From positions 1 to 64,000 of the forward strand of contig JAUCMV010000012.1 in NCBI GenBank assembly GCA_030435675.1: DNA of 64,000 bases, written 5' to 3'. Origin of the DNA: Steinernema hermaphroditum (taxonomy: Eukaryota; Nematoda; Chromadorea; Rhabditida; Steinernematidae). Positions 1 to 10,674 of the stretch are shown here, piece by piece. A program made the position numbers and the translations under genes. The stretch's first letter is position 1; the number at the start of each line of letters is the position of its first letter. The notes below the pieces were generated by a model. It made no database searches and had not been told where the DNA came from. It was given only the letters and a program-made list of their open reading frames with translations.

Positions 1-15
1 TTCGAGACAGCAGGG
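1..15 (+). other. CENP-B-box-like site at the monomer start (weak, one example of many)
   Basis: The mammalian CENP-B box core is TTCG, four bases, A, two bases, CGGG. Here ttcgagacagcaggg matches eight of nine fixed positions (AGGG for CGGG). In the 174-bp core the equivalent ttcgagacagacagg also matches eight of nine (CAGG for CGGG), while the atagggcc form matches seven. No exact box was noticed. A one-mismatch match somewhere in a 173-bp monomer is not very improbable by chance, a few percent by my rough estimate, so this is only a candidate. Confidence 0.2.
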
Positions 16-173
16 CCCTTGCTCACACCAAGAGCTCTGCATCTGACCCTCCTGCTCCAAAGTACCATAGCATTTTTATGATTCCATCTTGTAGAACTGC
101 ACGAGCCTGATCGAACGCGCCTACTCTCGTTGGATTTCTTGTGGACTATCTTAGTTTCCTGCAAAACTTTCAA
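1..173 (+). repeat. Reference monomer of the satellite (short-form A allele)
   Basis: This is the first complete unit, used here to number positions. Variable window A is at 10-35 (here cagggccc followed by tgctcacaccaagagctc). Single variable sites are at 52, 54 and 70. Window B is at 81-85 (here attcc; elsewhere attgg or atcgg). Window C is at 124-140 (here ctctcgttggatttctt). Near-invariant stretches are about 36-69, 86-123 and 141-173 joined to 1-9. The 86-123 stretch holds the CpG-rich cacgagcctgatcgaacgcg. The palindromes gggccc and agagctct occur in this allele; the long allele (atagggcc, tgttcatgcaaagagttc) loses both. The choice of base 1 as start is arbitrary because the array is circularly permutable. 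Confidence 0.95.
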
Positions 174-2076
174 TTCGAGACATCAGGGCCCTTGCTCACA
201 CCAAGAGCTCTGCATCTGACCCTCCTGCTCCAAAGTACCATAGCATTTTTATGATTGGATCTTGTAGAACTGCACGAGCCTGATCGAACGCGCCTACTCT
301 CGTTGGATTTCCTGTGGACTACCTTAGTTTCCTGCAAAACTTTCAATTCGAGACAGCAGGGCCCCTGCTCACACCAAGAGCTCTGCATCTGACCCTCCTG
401 CTCCAAAGTACCATAGCATTTTTATGATTGGATCTTGTAGAACTGCACGAGCCTGATCGAACGCGCCTATTCCCGTTGGGATTACTGTGGACTATCTTTG
501 TTTCCTGGAAAACTTTCAATTCGAGACAGCAGGGCCCTTGCTCACACCAAGAGCTCTGCATCTGACCCTCCTGCTCCAAAGTACCATAGCATTTTTATGA
601 TCGGATCTTGTAGAACTGCACGAGCCTGATCGAACGCGCCTACTCACGTTGGATTTACTGTGGACTATCTTAGTTTCCTGCAAAACTTTCAATTCGAGAC
701 AGATAGGGCCTTGTTCATGCAAAGAGTTCTGCATCTGACCCTCCTGCTCCAAAGTACCATAGCATTTTTATGATTGGATCTTGTAGAACTGCACGAGCCT
801 GATCGAACGCGCCTACTCACGTTGGATTTACTGTGGACTATCTTAGTTTCCTGCAAAACTTTCAATTCGAGACAGATAGGGCCTTGTTCATGCAAAGAGT
901 TCTGCATCTGACCCTCCTGCTCCAAAGTACCATAGCATTTTTATGATTGGATCTTGTAGAACTGCACGAGCCTGATCGAACGCGCCTACTCTCGTTGGAT
1001 TTACTGTGGACTATCTTAGTTTCCTGCAAAACTTTCAATTCGAGACAGATAGGGCCTTGTTCATGCAAAGAGTTCTGCATCTGACCCTCGTGCTCCAACG
1101 TACCATAGCATTTTTATGATCGGATCTTGTAGAACTGCACGAGCCTGATCGAACGCGCCTACTCTCGTTGGATTTACTGTGGACTATCTTAGTTTCCTGC
1201 AAAACTTTCAATTCGAGACAGATAGGGCCTTGTTCATGCAAAGAGTTCTGCATCTGACCCTCCTGCTCCAAAGTACCATATCATTTTTATGATTCCATCT
1301 TGTAGAACTGCACGAGCCTGATCGAACGCGCCTATTCCCGTTCGGATTACTGTGGACTATCTTAGTTTCCTGCAAAACTTTCAATTCGAGACAGCAGGGC
1401 CCTTGCTCACACCAAGAGCTCTGCATCTGACCCTCCTGCTCCAAAGTACCATATCATTTTTATGATTCCATCTTGTAGAACTGCACGAGCCTGATCGAAC
1501 GCGCCTATTCCCGTTCGGATTACTGTGGACTATCTTAGTTTCCTGCAAAACTTTCAATTCGAGACATCAGGGCCCTTGCTCACACCAAGAGCTCTGCATC
1601 TGACCCTCCTGCTCCAAAGTACCATAGCATTTTTATGATTGGATCTTGTAGAACTGCACGAGCCTGATCGAACGCGCCTATTCCCGTTGGATTTACTGTG
1701 GACTATCTTAGTTTCCTGCAAAACTTTCAATTCGAGACAGATAGGGCCTTGTTCATGCAAAGAGTTCTGCATCTGACCCTCCTGCTCCAAAGTACCATAG
1801 CATTTTTATGATTGGATCTTGTAGAACTGCACGAGCCTGATCGAACGCGCCTACTCTCGTTGGATTTACTGTGGACTATCTTAGTTTCCTGCAAAACTTT
1901 CAATTCGAGACAGATAGGGCCTTGTTCATGCAAAGAGTTCTGCATCTGACCCTCCTGCTCCAAAGTACCATAGCATTTTTATGGTTCCATCTTGTAGAAC
2001 TGCACGAGCCTGATCGAACGCGCCTATTCCCGTTCGGATTACTGTGGACTATCTTAGTTTCCTGCAAAACTTTCAA

Positions 2077-3760
2077 TTCGAGACAGCAGGGCCCTTGCTC
2101 ACACCAAGAGCTCTGCATCTGACCCTCCTGCTCCAAAGTACCATAGCATTTTTATGATTCCATCTTGTAGAACTGCACGAGCCTGATCGAACGCGCCTAC
2201 TCTCGTTGGATTTCTTGTGGACTATCTTAGTTTCCTGCAAAACTTTCAATTCGAGACATCAGGGCCCTTGCTCACACCAAGAGCTCTGCATCTGACCCTC
2301 CTGCTCCAAAGTACCATAGCATTTTTATGATTGGATCTTGTAGAACTGCACGAGCCTGATCGAACGCGCCTACTCTCGTTGGATTTCCTGTGGACTACCT
2401 TAGTTTCCTGCAAAACTTTCAATTCGAGACAGCAGGGCCCCTGCTCACACCAAGAGCTCTGCATCTGACCCTCCTGCTCCAAAGTACCATATCATTTTTA
2501 TGATTCCATCTTGTAGAACTGCACGAGCCTGATCGAACGCGCCTATTCCCGTTGGGATTACTGTGGACTATCTTAGTTTCCTGCAAAACTTTCAATTCGA
2601 GACAGCAGGGCCCTTGCTCACACCAAGAGCTCTGCATCTGACCCTCCTGCTCCAAAGTACCATAGCATTTTTATGATCGGATCTTGTAGAACTGCACGAG
2701 CCTGATCGAACGCGCCTACTCACGTTGGATTTACTGTGGACTATCTTAGTTTCCTGCAAAACTTTCAATTCGAGACAGATAGGGCCTTGTTCATGCAAAG
2801 AGTTCTGCATCTGACCCTCCTGCTCCAAAGTACCATAGCATTTTTATGATTGGATCTTGTAGAACTGCACGAGCCTGATCGAACGCGCCTACTCACGTTG
2901 GATTTACTGTGGACTATCTTAGTTTCCTGCAAAACTTTCAATTCGAGACAGATAGGGCCTTGTTCATGCAAAGAGTTCTGCATCTGACCCTCCTGCTCCA
3001 AAGTACCATAGCATTTTTATGATTGGATCTTGTAGAACTGCACGAGCCTGATCGAACGCGCCTACTCTCGTTGGATTTACTGTGGACTATCTTAGTTTCC
3101 TGCAAAACTTTCAATTCGAGACAGATAGGGCCTTGTTCATGCAAAGAGTTCTGCATCTGACCCTCGTGCTCCAAAGTACCATAGCATTTTTATGATCGGA
3201 TCTTGTAGAACTGCACGAGCCTGATCGAACGCGCCTACTCTCGTTGGATTTACTGTGGACTATCTTAGTTTCCTGCAAAACTTTCAATTCGAGACAGATA
3301 GGGCCTTGTTCATGCAAAGAGTTCTGCATCTGACCCTCCTGCTCCAAAGTACCATATCATTTTTATGATTCCATCTTGTAGAACTGCACGAGCCTGATCG
3401 AACGCGCCTATTCCCGTTCGGATTACTGTGGACTATCTTAGTTTCCTGCAAAACTTTCAATTCGAGACAGCAGGGCCCTTGCTCACACCAAGAGCTCTGC
3501 ATCTGACCCTCCTGCTCCAAAGTACCATATCATTTTTATGATTCCATCTTGTAGAACTGCACGAGCCTGATCGAACGCGCCTATTCCCGTTCGGATTACT
3601 GTGGACTATCTTAGTTTCCTGCAAAACTTTCAATTCGAGACATCAGGGCCCTTGCTCACACCAAGAGCTCTGCATCTGACCCTCCTGCTCCAAAGTACCA
3701 TAGCATTTTTATGATTGGATCTTGTAGAACTGCACGAGCCTGATCGAACGCGCCTATTCC
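2077..3760 (+). repeat. 12-monomer higher-order repeat, copy 2 (nearly ten units collinear)
   Basis: It matches copy 1 at an offset of 2,076 bp (12 x 173) from 2,077 until window C of the unit starting at 3,634, where gttggattt becomes gttgggatt and the order of types diverges. Two extra monomers then appear. The copy-1 units starting near 1,558 and 1,731 resume at 3,980 and 4,153, an offset of 2,422 bp (14 x 173). This is consistent with unequal exchange between out-of-register repeats. Confidence 0.75.
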
Positions 3761-5363
3761 CGTTGGGATTACTGTGGACTATCTTAGTTTCCTGCAAAAC
3801 TTTCAATTCGAGACAGATAGGGCCTTGTTCATGCAAAGAGTTCTGCATCTGACCCTCCTCCTCCAAAGTACCATATCATTTTTATGATTCCATCTTGTAG
3901 AACTGCACGAGCCTGATCGAACGCGCCTATTCCCGTTCGGATTACTGTGGACTATCTTAGTTTCCTGCAAAACTTTCAATTCGAGACAGCAGGGCCCTTG
4001 CTCACACCAAGAGCTCTGCATCTGACCCTCCTGCTCCAAAGTACCATAGCATTTTTATGATTGGATCTTGTAGAACTGCACGAGCCTGATCGAACGCGCC
4101 TATTCCCGTTGGATTTACTGTGGACTATCTTAGTTTCCTGCAAAACTTTCAATTCGAGACAGATAGGGCCTTGTTCATGCAAAGAGTTCTGCATCTGACC
4201 CTCCTGCTCCAAAGTACCATAGCATTTTTATGATTGGATCTTGTAGAACTGCACGAGCCTGATCGAACGCGCCTACTCTCGTTGGATTTACTGTGGACTA
4301 TCTTAGTTTCCTGCAAAACTTTCAATTCGAGACAGATAGGGCCTTGTTCATGCAAAGAGTTCTGCATCTGACCCTCCTGCTCCAAAGTACCATAGCATTT
4401 TTATGATTGGATCTTGTAGAACTGCACGAGCCTGATCGAACGCGCCTACTCACGTTGGATTTACTGTGGACTATCTTAGTTTCCTGCAAAACTTTCAATT
4501 CGAGACAGATAGGGCCTTGTTCATGCAAAGAGTTCTGCATCTGACCCTCCTGCTCCAAAGTACCATAGCATTTTTATGATTCCATCTTGTAGAACTGCAC
4601 GAGCCTGATCGAACGCGCCTACTCTCGTTGGATTTCTTGTGGACTATCTTAGTTTCCTGCAAAACTTTCAATTCGAGACAGCAGGGCCCTTGCTCACACC
4701 AAGAGCTCTGCATCTGACCCTCCTGCTCCAAAGTACCATATCATTTTTATGATTCCATCTTGTAGAACTGCACGAGCCTGATCGAACGCGCCTATTCCCG
4801 TTCGGATTACTGTGGACTATCTTAGTTTCCTGCAAAACTTTCAATTCGAGACAGCAGGGCCCTTGCTCACACCAAGAGCTCTGCATCTGACCCTCCTGCT
4901 CCAAAGTACCATATCATTTTTATGATTCCATCTTGTAGAACTGCACGAGCCTGATCGAACGCGCCTATTCCCGTTCGGATTACTGTGGACTATCTTAGTT
5001 TCCTGCAAAACTTTCAATTCGAGACATCAGGGCCCTTGCTCACACCAAGAGCTCTGCATCTGACCCTCCTGCTCCAAAGTACCATAGCATTTTTATGATT
5101 GGATCTTGTAGAACTGCACGAGCCTGATCGAACGCGCCTATTCCCGTTGGGATTACTGTGGACTATCTTAGTTTCCTGCAAAACTTTCAATTCGAGACAG
5201 ATAGGGCCTTGTTCATGCAAAGAGTTCTGCATCTGACCCTCCTCCTCCAAAGTACCATATCATTTTTATGATTCCATCTTGTAGAACTGCACGAGCCTGA
5301 TCGAACGCGCCTATTCCCGTTCGGATTACTGTGGACTATCTTAGTTTCCTGCAAAACTTTCAA

Positions 5364-7560
5364 TTCGAGACAGCAGGGCCCTTGCTCACACCAAGAGCTC
5401 TGCATCTGACCCTCCTGCTCCAAAGTACCATAGCATTTTTATGATTGGATCTTGTAGAACTGCACGAGCCTGATCGAACGCGCCTATTCCCGTTGGGATT
5501 ACTGTGGACTATCTTAGTTTCCTGCAAAACTTTCAATTCGAGACAGCAGGGCCCTTGCTCACACCAAGAGCTCTGCATCTGACCCTCCTGCTCCAAAGTA
5601 CCATAGCATTTTTATGATTGGATCTTGTAGAACTGCACGAGCCTGATCGAACGCGCCTATTCCCGTTGGATTTACTGTGGACTATCTTAGTTTCCTGCAA
5701 AACTTTCAATTCGAGACAGATAGGGCCTTGTTCATGCAAAGAGTTCTGCATCTGACCCTCGTGCTCCAAAGTACCATAGCATTTTTATGATTGGATCTTG
5801 TAGAACTGCACGAGCCTGATCGAACGCGCCTACTCTCGTTGGATTTACTGTGGACTATCTTAGTTTCCTGCAAAACTTTCAATTCGAGACAGATAGGGCC
5901 TTGTTCATGCAAAGAGTTCTGCATCTGACCCTCCTGCTCCAAAGTACCATAGCATTTTTATGGTTCCATCTTGTAGAACTGCACGAGCCTGATCGAACGC
6001 GCCTATTCCCGTTCGGATTACTGTGGACTATCTTAGTTTCCTGCAAAACTTTCAATTCGAGACAGCAGGGCCCTTGCTCACACCAAGAGCTCTGCATCTG
6101 ACCCTCCTGCTCCAAAGTACCATAGCATTTTTATGATTGGATCTTGTAGAACTGCACGAGCCTGATCGAACGCGCCTACTCTCGTTGGATTTACTGTGGA
6201 CTATCTTAGTTTCCTGCAAAACTTTCAATTCGAGACAGATAGGGCCTTGTTCATGCAAAGAGTTCTGCATCTGACCCTCCTGCTCCAAAGTACCATAGCA
6301 TTTTTATGGTTCCATCTTGTAGAACTGCACGAGCCTGATCGAACGCGCCTATTCCCGTTCGGATTACTGTGGACTATCTTAGTTTCCTGCAAAACTTTCA
6401 ATTCGAGACAGCAGGGCCCTTGCTCACACCAAGAGCTCTGCATCTGACCCTCCTGCTCCAAAGTACCATAGCATTTTTATGATTCCATCTTGTAGAACTG
6501 CACGAGCCTGATCGAACGCGCCTACTCTCGTTGGATTTCTTGTGGACTATCTTAGTTTCCTGCAAAACTTTCAATTCGAGACATCAGGGCCCTTGCTCAC
6601 ACCAAGAGCTCTGCATCTGACCCTCCTGCTCCAAAGTACCATAGCATTTTTATGATTGGATCTTGTAGAACTGCACGAGCCTGATCGAACGCGCCTATTC
6701 CCGTTGGGATTACTGTGGACTATCTTAGTTTCCTGCAAAACTTTCAATTCGAGACAGATAGGGCCTTGTTCATGCAAAGAGTTCTGCATCTGACCCTCCT
6801 CCTCCAAAGTACCATATCATTTTTATGATTCCATCTTGTAGAACTGCACGAGCCTGATCGAACGCGCCTATTCCCGTTCGGATTACTGTGGACTATCTTA
6901 GTTTCCTGCAAAACTTTCAATTCGAGACAGCAGGGCCCTTGCTCACACCAAGAGCTCTGCATCTGACCCTCCTGCTCCAAAGTACCATAGCATTTTTATG
7001 ATTGGATCTTGTAGAACTGCACGAGCCTGATCGAACGCGCCTACTCTCGTTGGATTTCCTGTGGACTATCTTAGTTTCCTGCAAAACTTTCAATTCGAGA
7101 CAGCAGGGCCCCTGCTCACACCAAGAGCTCTGCATCTGACCCTCCTGCTCCAAAGTACCATATCATTTTTATGATTCCATCTTGTAGAACTGCACGAGCC
7201 TGATCGAACGCGCCTATTCCCGTTCGGATTACTGTGGACTATCTTAGTTTCCTGCAAAACTTTCAATTCGAGACAGCAGGGCCCTTGCTCACACCAAGAG
7301 CTCTGCATCTGACCCTCCTGCTCCAAAGTACCATAGCATTTTTATGATTGGATCTTGTAGAACTGCACGAGCCTGATCGAACGCGCCTATTCCCGTTGGG
7401 ATTACTGTGGACTATCTTAGTTTCCTGCAAAACTTTCAATTCGAGACAGCAGGGCCCTTGCTCACACCAAGAGCTCTGCATCTGACCCTCCTGCTCCAAA
7501 GTACCATAGCATTTTTATGATCGGATCTTGTAGAACTGCACGAGCCTGATCGAACGCGCC
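5364..7560 (+). repeat. Segmental duplication within the array, proximal copy (offset 3,114 bp)
   Basis: About 13 monomers here recur at 8,478-10,674 at an offset of exactly 18 x 173 bp. Shared rare markers include the paired atggttcc units (5,960 and 6,306 versus 9,074 and 9,420), the catcaggg unit (6,582 versus 9,696) and the cctcctcc unit (6,794 versus 9,908). The copies differ at a few sites, for example cccctgctc near 7,110 versus cccttgctc in the other copy, and attgg versus atcgg near 5,617 and 8,731. Confidence 0.8.
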
Positions 7561-8650
7561 TATTCCCGTTGGATTTACTGTGGACTATCTTAGTTTCCTG
7601 CAAAACTTTCAATTCGAGACAGATAGGGCCTTGTTCATGCAAAGAGTTCTGCATCTGACCCTCCTCCTCCAAAGTACCATATCATTTTTATGATTCCATC
7701 TTGTAGAACTGCACGAGCCTGATCGAACGCGCCTATTCCCGTTCGGATTACTGTGGACTATCTTAGTTTCCTGCAAAACTTTCAATTCGAGACATCAGGG
7801 CCCTTGCTCACACCAAGAGCTCTGCATCTGACCCTCCTGCTCCAAAGTACCATAGCATTTTTATGATTGGATCTTGTAGAACTGCACGAGCCTGATCGAA
7901 CGCGCCTATTCCCGTTGGGATTACTGTGGACTATCTTAGTTTCCTGCAAAACTTTCAATTCGAGACAGATAGGGCCTTGTTCATGCAAAGAGTTCTGCAT
8001 CTGACCCTCCTCCTCCAAAGTACCATATCATTTTTATGATTCGATCTTGTAGAACTGCACGAGCCTGATCGAACGCGCCTATTCCCGTTCGGATTACTGT
8101 GGACTATCTTAGTTTCCTGCAAAACTTTCAATTCGAGACAGCAGGGCCCTTGCTCACACCAAGAGCTCTGCATCTGACCCTCCTGCTCCAAAGTACCATA
8201 GCATTTTTATGATTGGATCTTGTAGAACTGCACGAGCCTGATCGAACGCGCCTACTCTCGTTGGATTTCCTGTGGACTATCTTAGTTTCCTGCAAAACTT
8301 TCAATTCGAGACAGCAGGGCCCCTGCTCACACCAAGAGCTCTGCATCTGACCCTCCTGCTCCAAAGTACCATATCATTTTTATGATTCCATCTTGTAGAA
8401 CTGCACGAGCCTGATCGAACGCGCCTATTCCCGTTCGGATTACTGTGGACTATCTTAGTTTCCTGCAAAACTTTCAATTCGAGACAGCAGGGCCCTTGCT
8501 CACACCAAGAGCTCTGCATCTGACCCTCCTGCTCCAAAGTACCATAGCATTTTTATGATTGGATCTTGTAGAACTGCACGAGCCTGATCGAACGCGCCTA
8601 TTCCCGTTGGGATTACTGTGGACTATCTTAGTTTCCTGCAAAACTTTCAA
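6575..8650 (+). repeat. 7-monomer (1,211-bp) tandem higher-order repeat
   Basis: Units starting at 6,575 to 7,613 are followed in the same order by units starting at 7,786 to 8,650, an offset of 1,211 bp (7 x 173). Both begin with the catcaggg marker, then long form with cctcctcc, then short form, then the ctctcgttggatttcctg allele followed by cccctgctc. A small difference is B allele attcc near 6,827 versus attcg near 8,038. This tandem lies inside the region also duplicated at 3,114 bp, so duplications of different length are nested. Confidence 0.75.
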
Positions 8651-10674
8651 TTCGAGACAGCAGGGCCCTTGCTCACACCAAGAGCTCTGCATCTGACCCT
8701 CCTGCTCCAAAGTACCATAGCATTTTTATGATCGGATCTTGTAGAACTGCACGAGCCTGATCGAACGCGCCTATTCCCGTTGGATTTACTGTGGACTATC
8801 TTAGTTTCCTGCAAAACTTTCAATTCGAGACAGATAGGGCCTTGTTCATGCAAAGAGTTCTGCATCTGACCCTCGTGCTCCAAAGTACCATAGCATTTTT
8901 ATGATTGGATCTTGTAGAACTGCACGAGCCTGATCGAACGCGCCTACTCTCGTTGGATTTACTGTGGACTATCTTAGTTTCCTGCAAAACTTTCAATTCG
9001 AGACAGATAGGGCCTTGTTCATGCAAAGAGTTCTGCATCTGACCCTCCTGCTCCAAAGTACCATAGCATTTTTATGGTTCCATCTTGTAGAACTGCACGA
9101 GCCTGATCGAACGCGCCTATTCCCGTTCGGATTACTGTGGACTATCTTAGTTTCCTGCAAAACTTTCAATTCGAGACAGCAGGGCCCTTGCTCACACCAA
9201 GAGCTCTGCATCTGACCCTCCTGCTCCAAAGTACCATAGCATTTTTATGATTGGATCTTGTAGAACTGCACGAGCCTGATCGAACGCGCCTACTCTCGTT
9301 GGATTTACTGTGGACTATCTTAGTTTCCTGCAAAACTTTCAATTCGAGACAGATAGGGCCTTGTTCATGCAAAGAGTTCTGCATCTGACCCTCCTGCTCC
9401 AAAGTACCATAGCATTTTTATGGTTCCATCTTGTAGAACTGCACGAGCCTGATCGAACGCGCCTATTCCCGTTCGGATTACTGTGGACTATCTTAGTTTC
9501 CTGCAAAACTTTCAATTCGAGACAGCAGGGCCCTTGCTCACACCAAGAGCTCTGCATCTGACCCTCCTGCTCCAAAGTACCATAGCATTTTTATGATTCC
9601 ATCTTGTAGAACTGCACGAGCCTGATCGAACGCGCCTACTCTCGTTGGATTTCTTGTGGACTATCTTAGTTTCCTGCAAAACTTTCAATTCGAGACATCA
9701 GGGCCCTTGCTCACACCAAGAGCTCTGCATCTGACCCTCCTGCTCCAAAGTACCATAGCATTTTTATGATTGGATCTTGTAGAACTGCACGAGCCTGATC
9801 GAACGCGCCTATTCCCGTTGGGATTACTGTGGACTATCTTAGTTTCCTGCAAAACTTTCAATTCGAGACAGATAGGGCCTTGTTCATGCAAAGAGTTCTG
9901 CATCTGACCCTCCTCCTCCAAAGTACCATATCATTTTTATGATTCCATCTTGTAGAACTGCACGAGCCTGATCGAACGCGCCTATTCCCGTTCGGATTAC
10001 TGTGGACTATCTTAGTTTCCTGCAAAACTTTCAATTCGAGACAGCAGGGCCCTTGCTCACACCAAGAGCTCTGCATCTGACCCTCCTGCTCCAAAGTACC
10101 ATAGCATTTTTATGATTGGATCTTGTAGAACTGCACGAGCCTGATCGAACGCGCCTACTCTCGTTGGATTTCCTGTGGACTATCTTAGTTTCCTGCAAAA
10201 CTTTCAATTCGAGACAGCAGGGCCCTTGCTCACACCAAGAGCTCTGCATCTGACCCTCCTGCTCCAAAGTACCATATCATTTTTATGATTCCATCTTGTA
10301 GAACTGCACGAGCCTGATCGAACGCGCCTATTCCCGTTCGGATTACTGTGGACTATCTTAGTTTCCTGCAAAACTTTCAATTCGAGACAGCAGGGCCCTT
10401 GCTCACACCAAGAGCTCTGCATCTGACCCTCCTGCTCCAAAGTACCATAGCATTTTTATGATTGGATCTTGTAGAACTGCACGAGCCTGATCGAACGCGC
10501 CTATTCCCGTTGGGATTACTGTGGACTATCTTAGTTTCCTGCAAAACTTTCAATTCGAGACAGCAGGGCCCTTGCTCACACCAAGAGCTCTGCATCTGAC
10601 CCTCCTGCTCCAAAGTACCATAGCATTTTTATGATCGGATCTTGTAGAACTGCACGAGCCTGATCGAACGCGCC
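8478..10674 (+). repeat. Segmental duplication within the array, distal copy (offset 3,114 bp)
   Basis: This is the second copy of the segment at 5,364-7,560, with the same order of monomer types across about 13 units. After about 10,554 the order instead matches the units at 2,596 and 520 (atcgg with ctcacgttgg, followed by long-form units). The distal copy therefore joins two different higher-order contexts. Confidence 0.8.

Larger units (their letters stand above)
1..2076 (+). repeat. 12-monomer higher-order repeat, copy 1
   Basis: Twelve monomers (2,076 bp) whose order of A, B and C alleles is repeated in the next 12-monomer segment. Copy 1 has its own private changes: tctttg and cctggaa at about 496-508 where nearly all other units have tcttag and cctgcaa, and ccaacgtacc at about 1,095. 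It also has attgg and gcatt near 410-435 where copy 2 has attcc and tcatt. The window may start inside a longer repeat, so the left edge is arbitrary. Confidence 0.8.

Noticed and set aside
91..121. Possible tRNA or small RNA gene in the conserved CpG-rich stretch
   Set aside because: I see no cloverleaf, pol III boxes in correct spacing, or terminator. Conservation across an array is expected from homogenisation alone.
1871..9561. Plus-strand 83-codon frames at 1,871, 5,850, 6,196, 8,964 and 9,310, and many 67-codon frames further right
   Set aside because: They depend on a single monomer variant (atggttcc in the left block, 174/175-bp units in the right) and have no gene-like features. The left set is useful only as a higher-order repeat marker.
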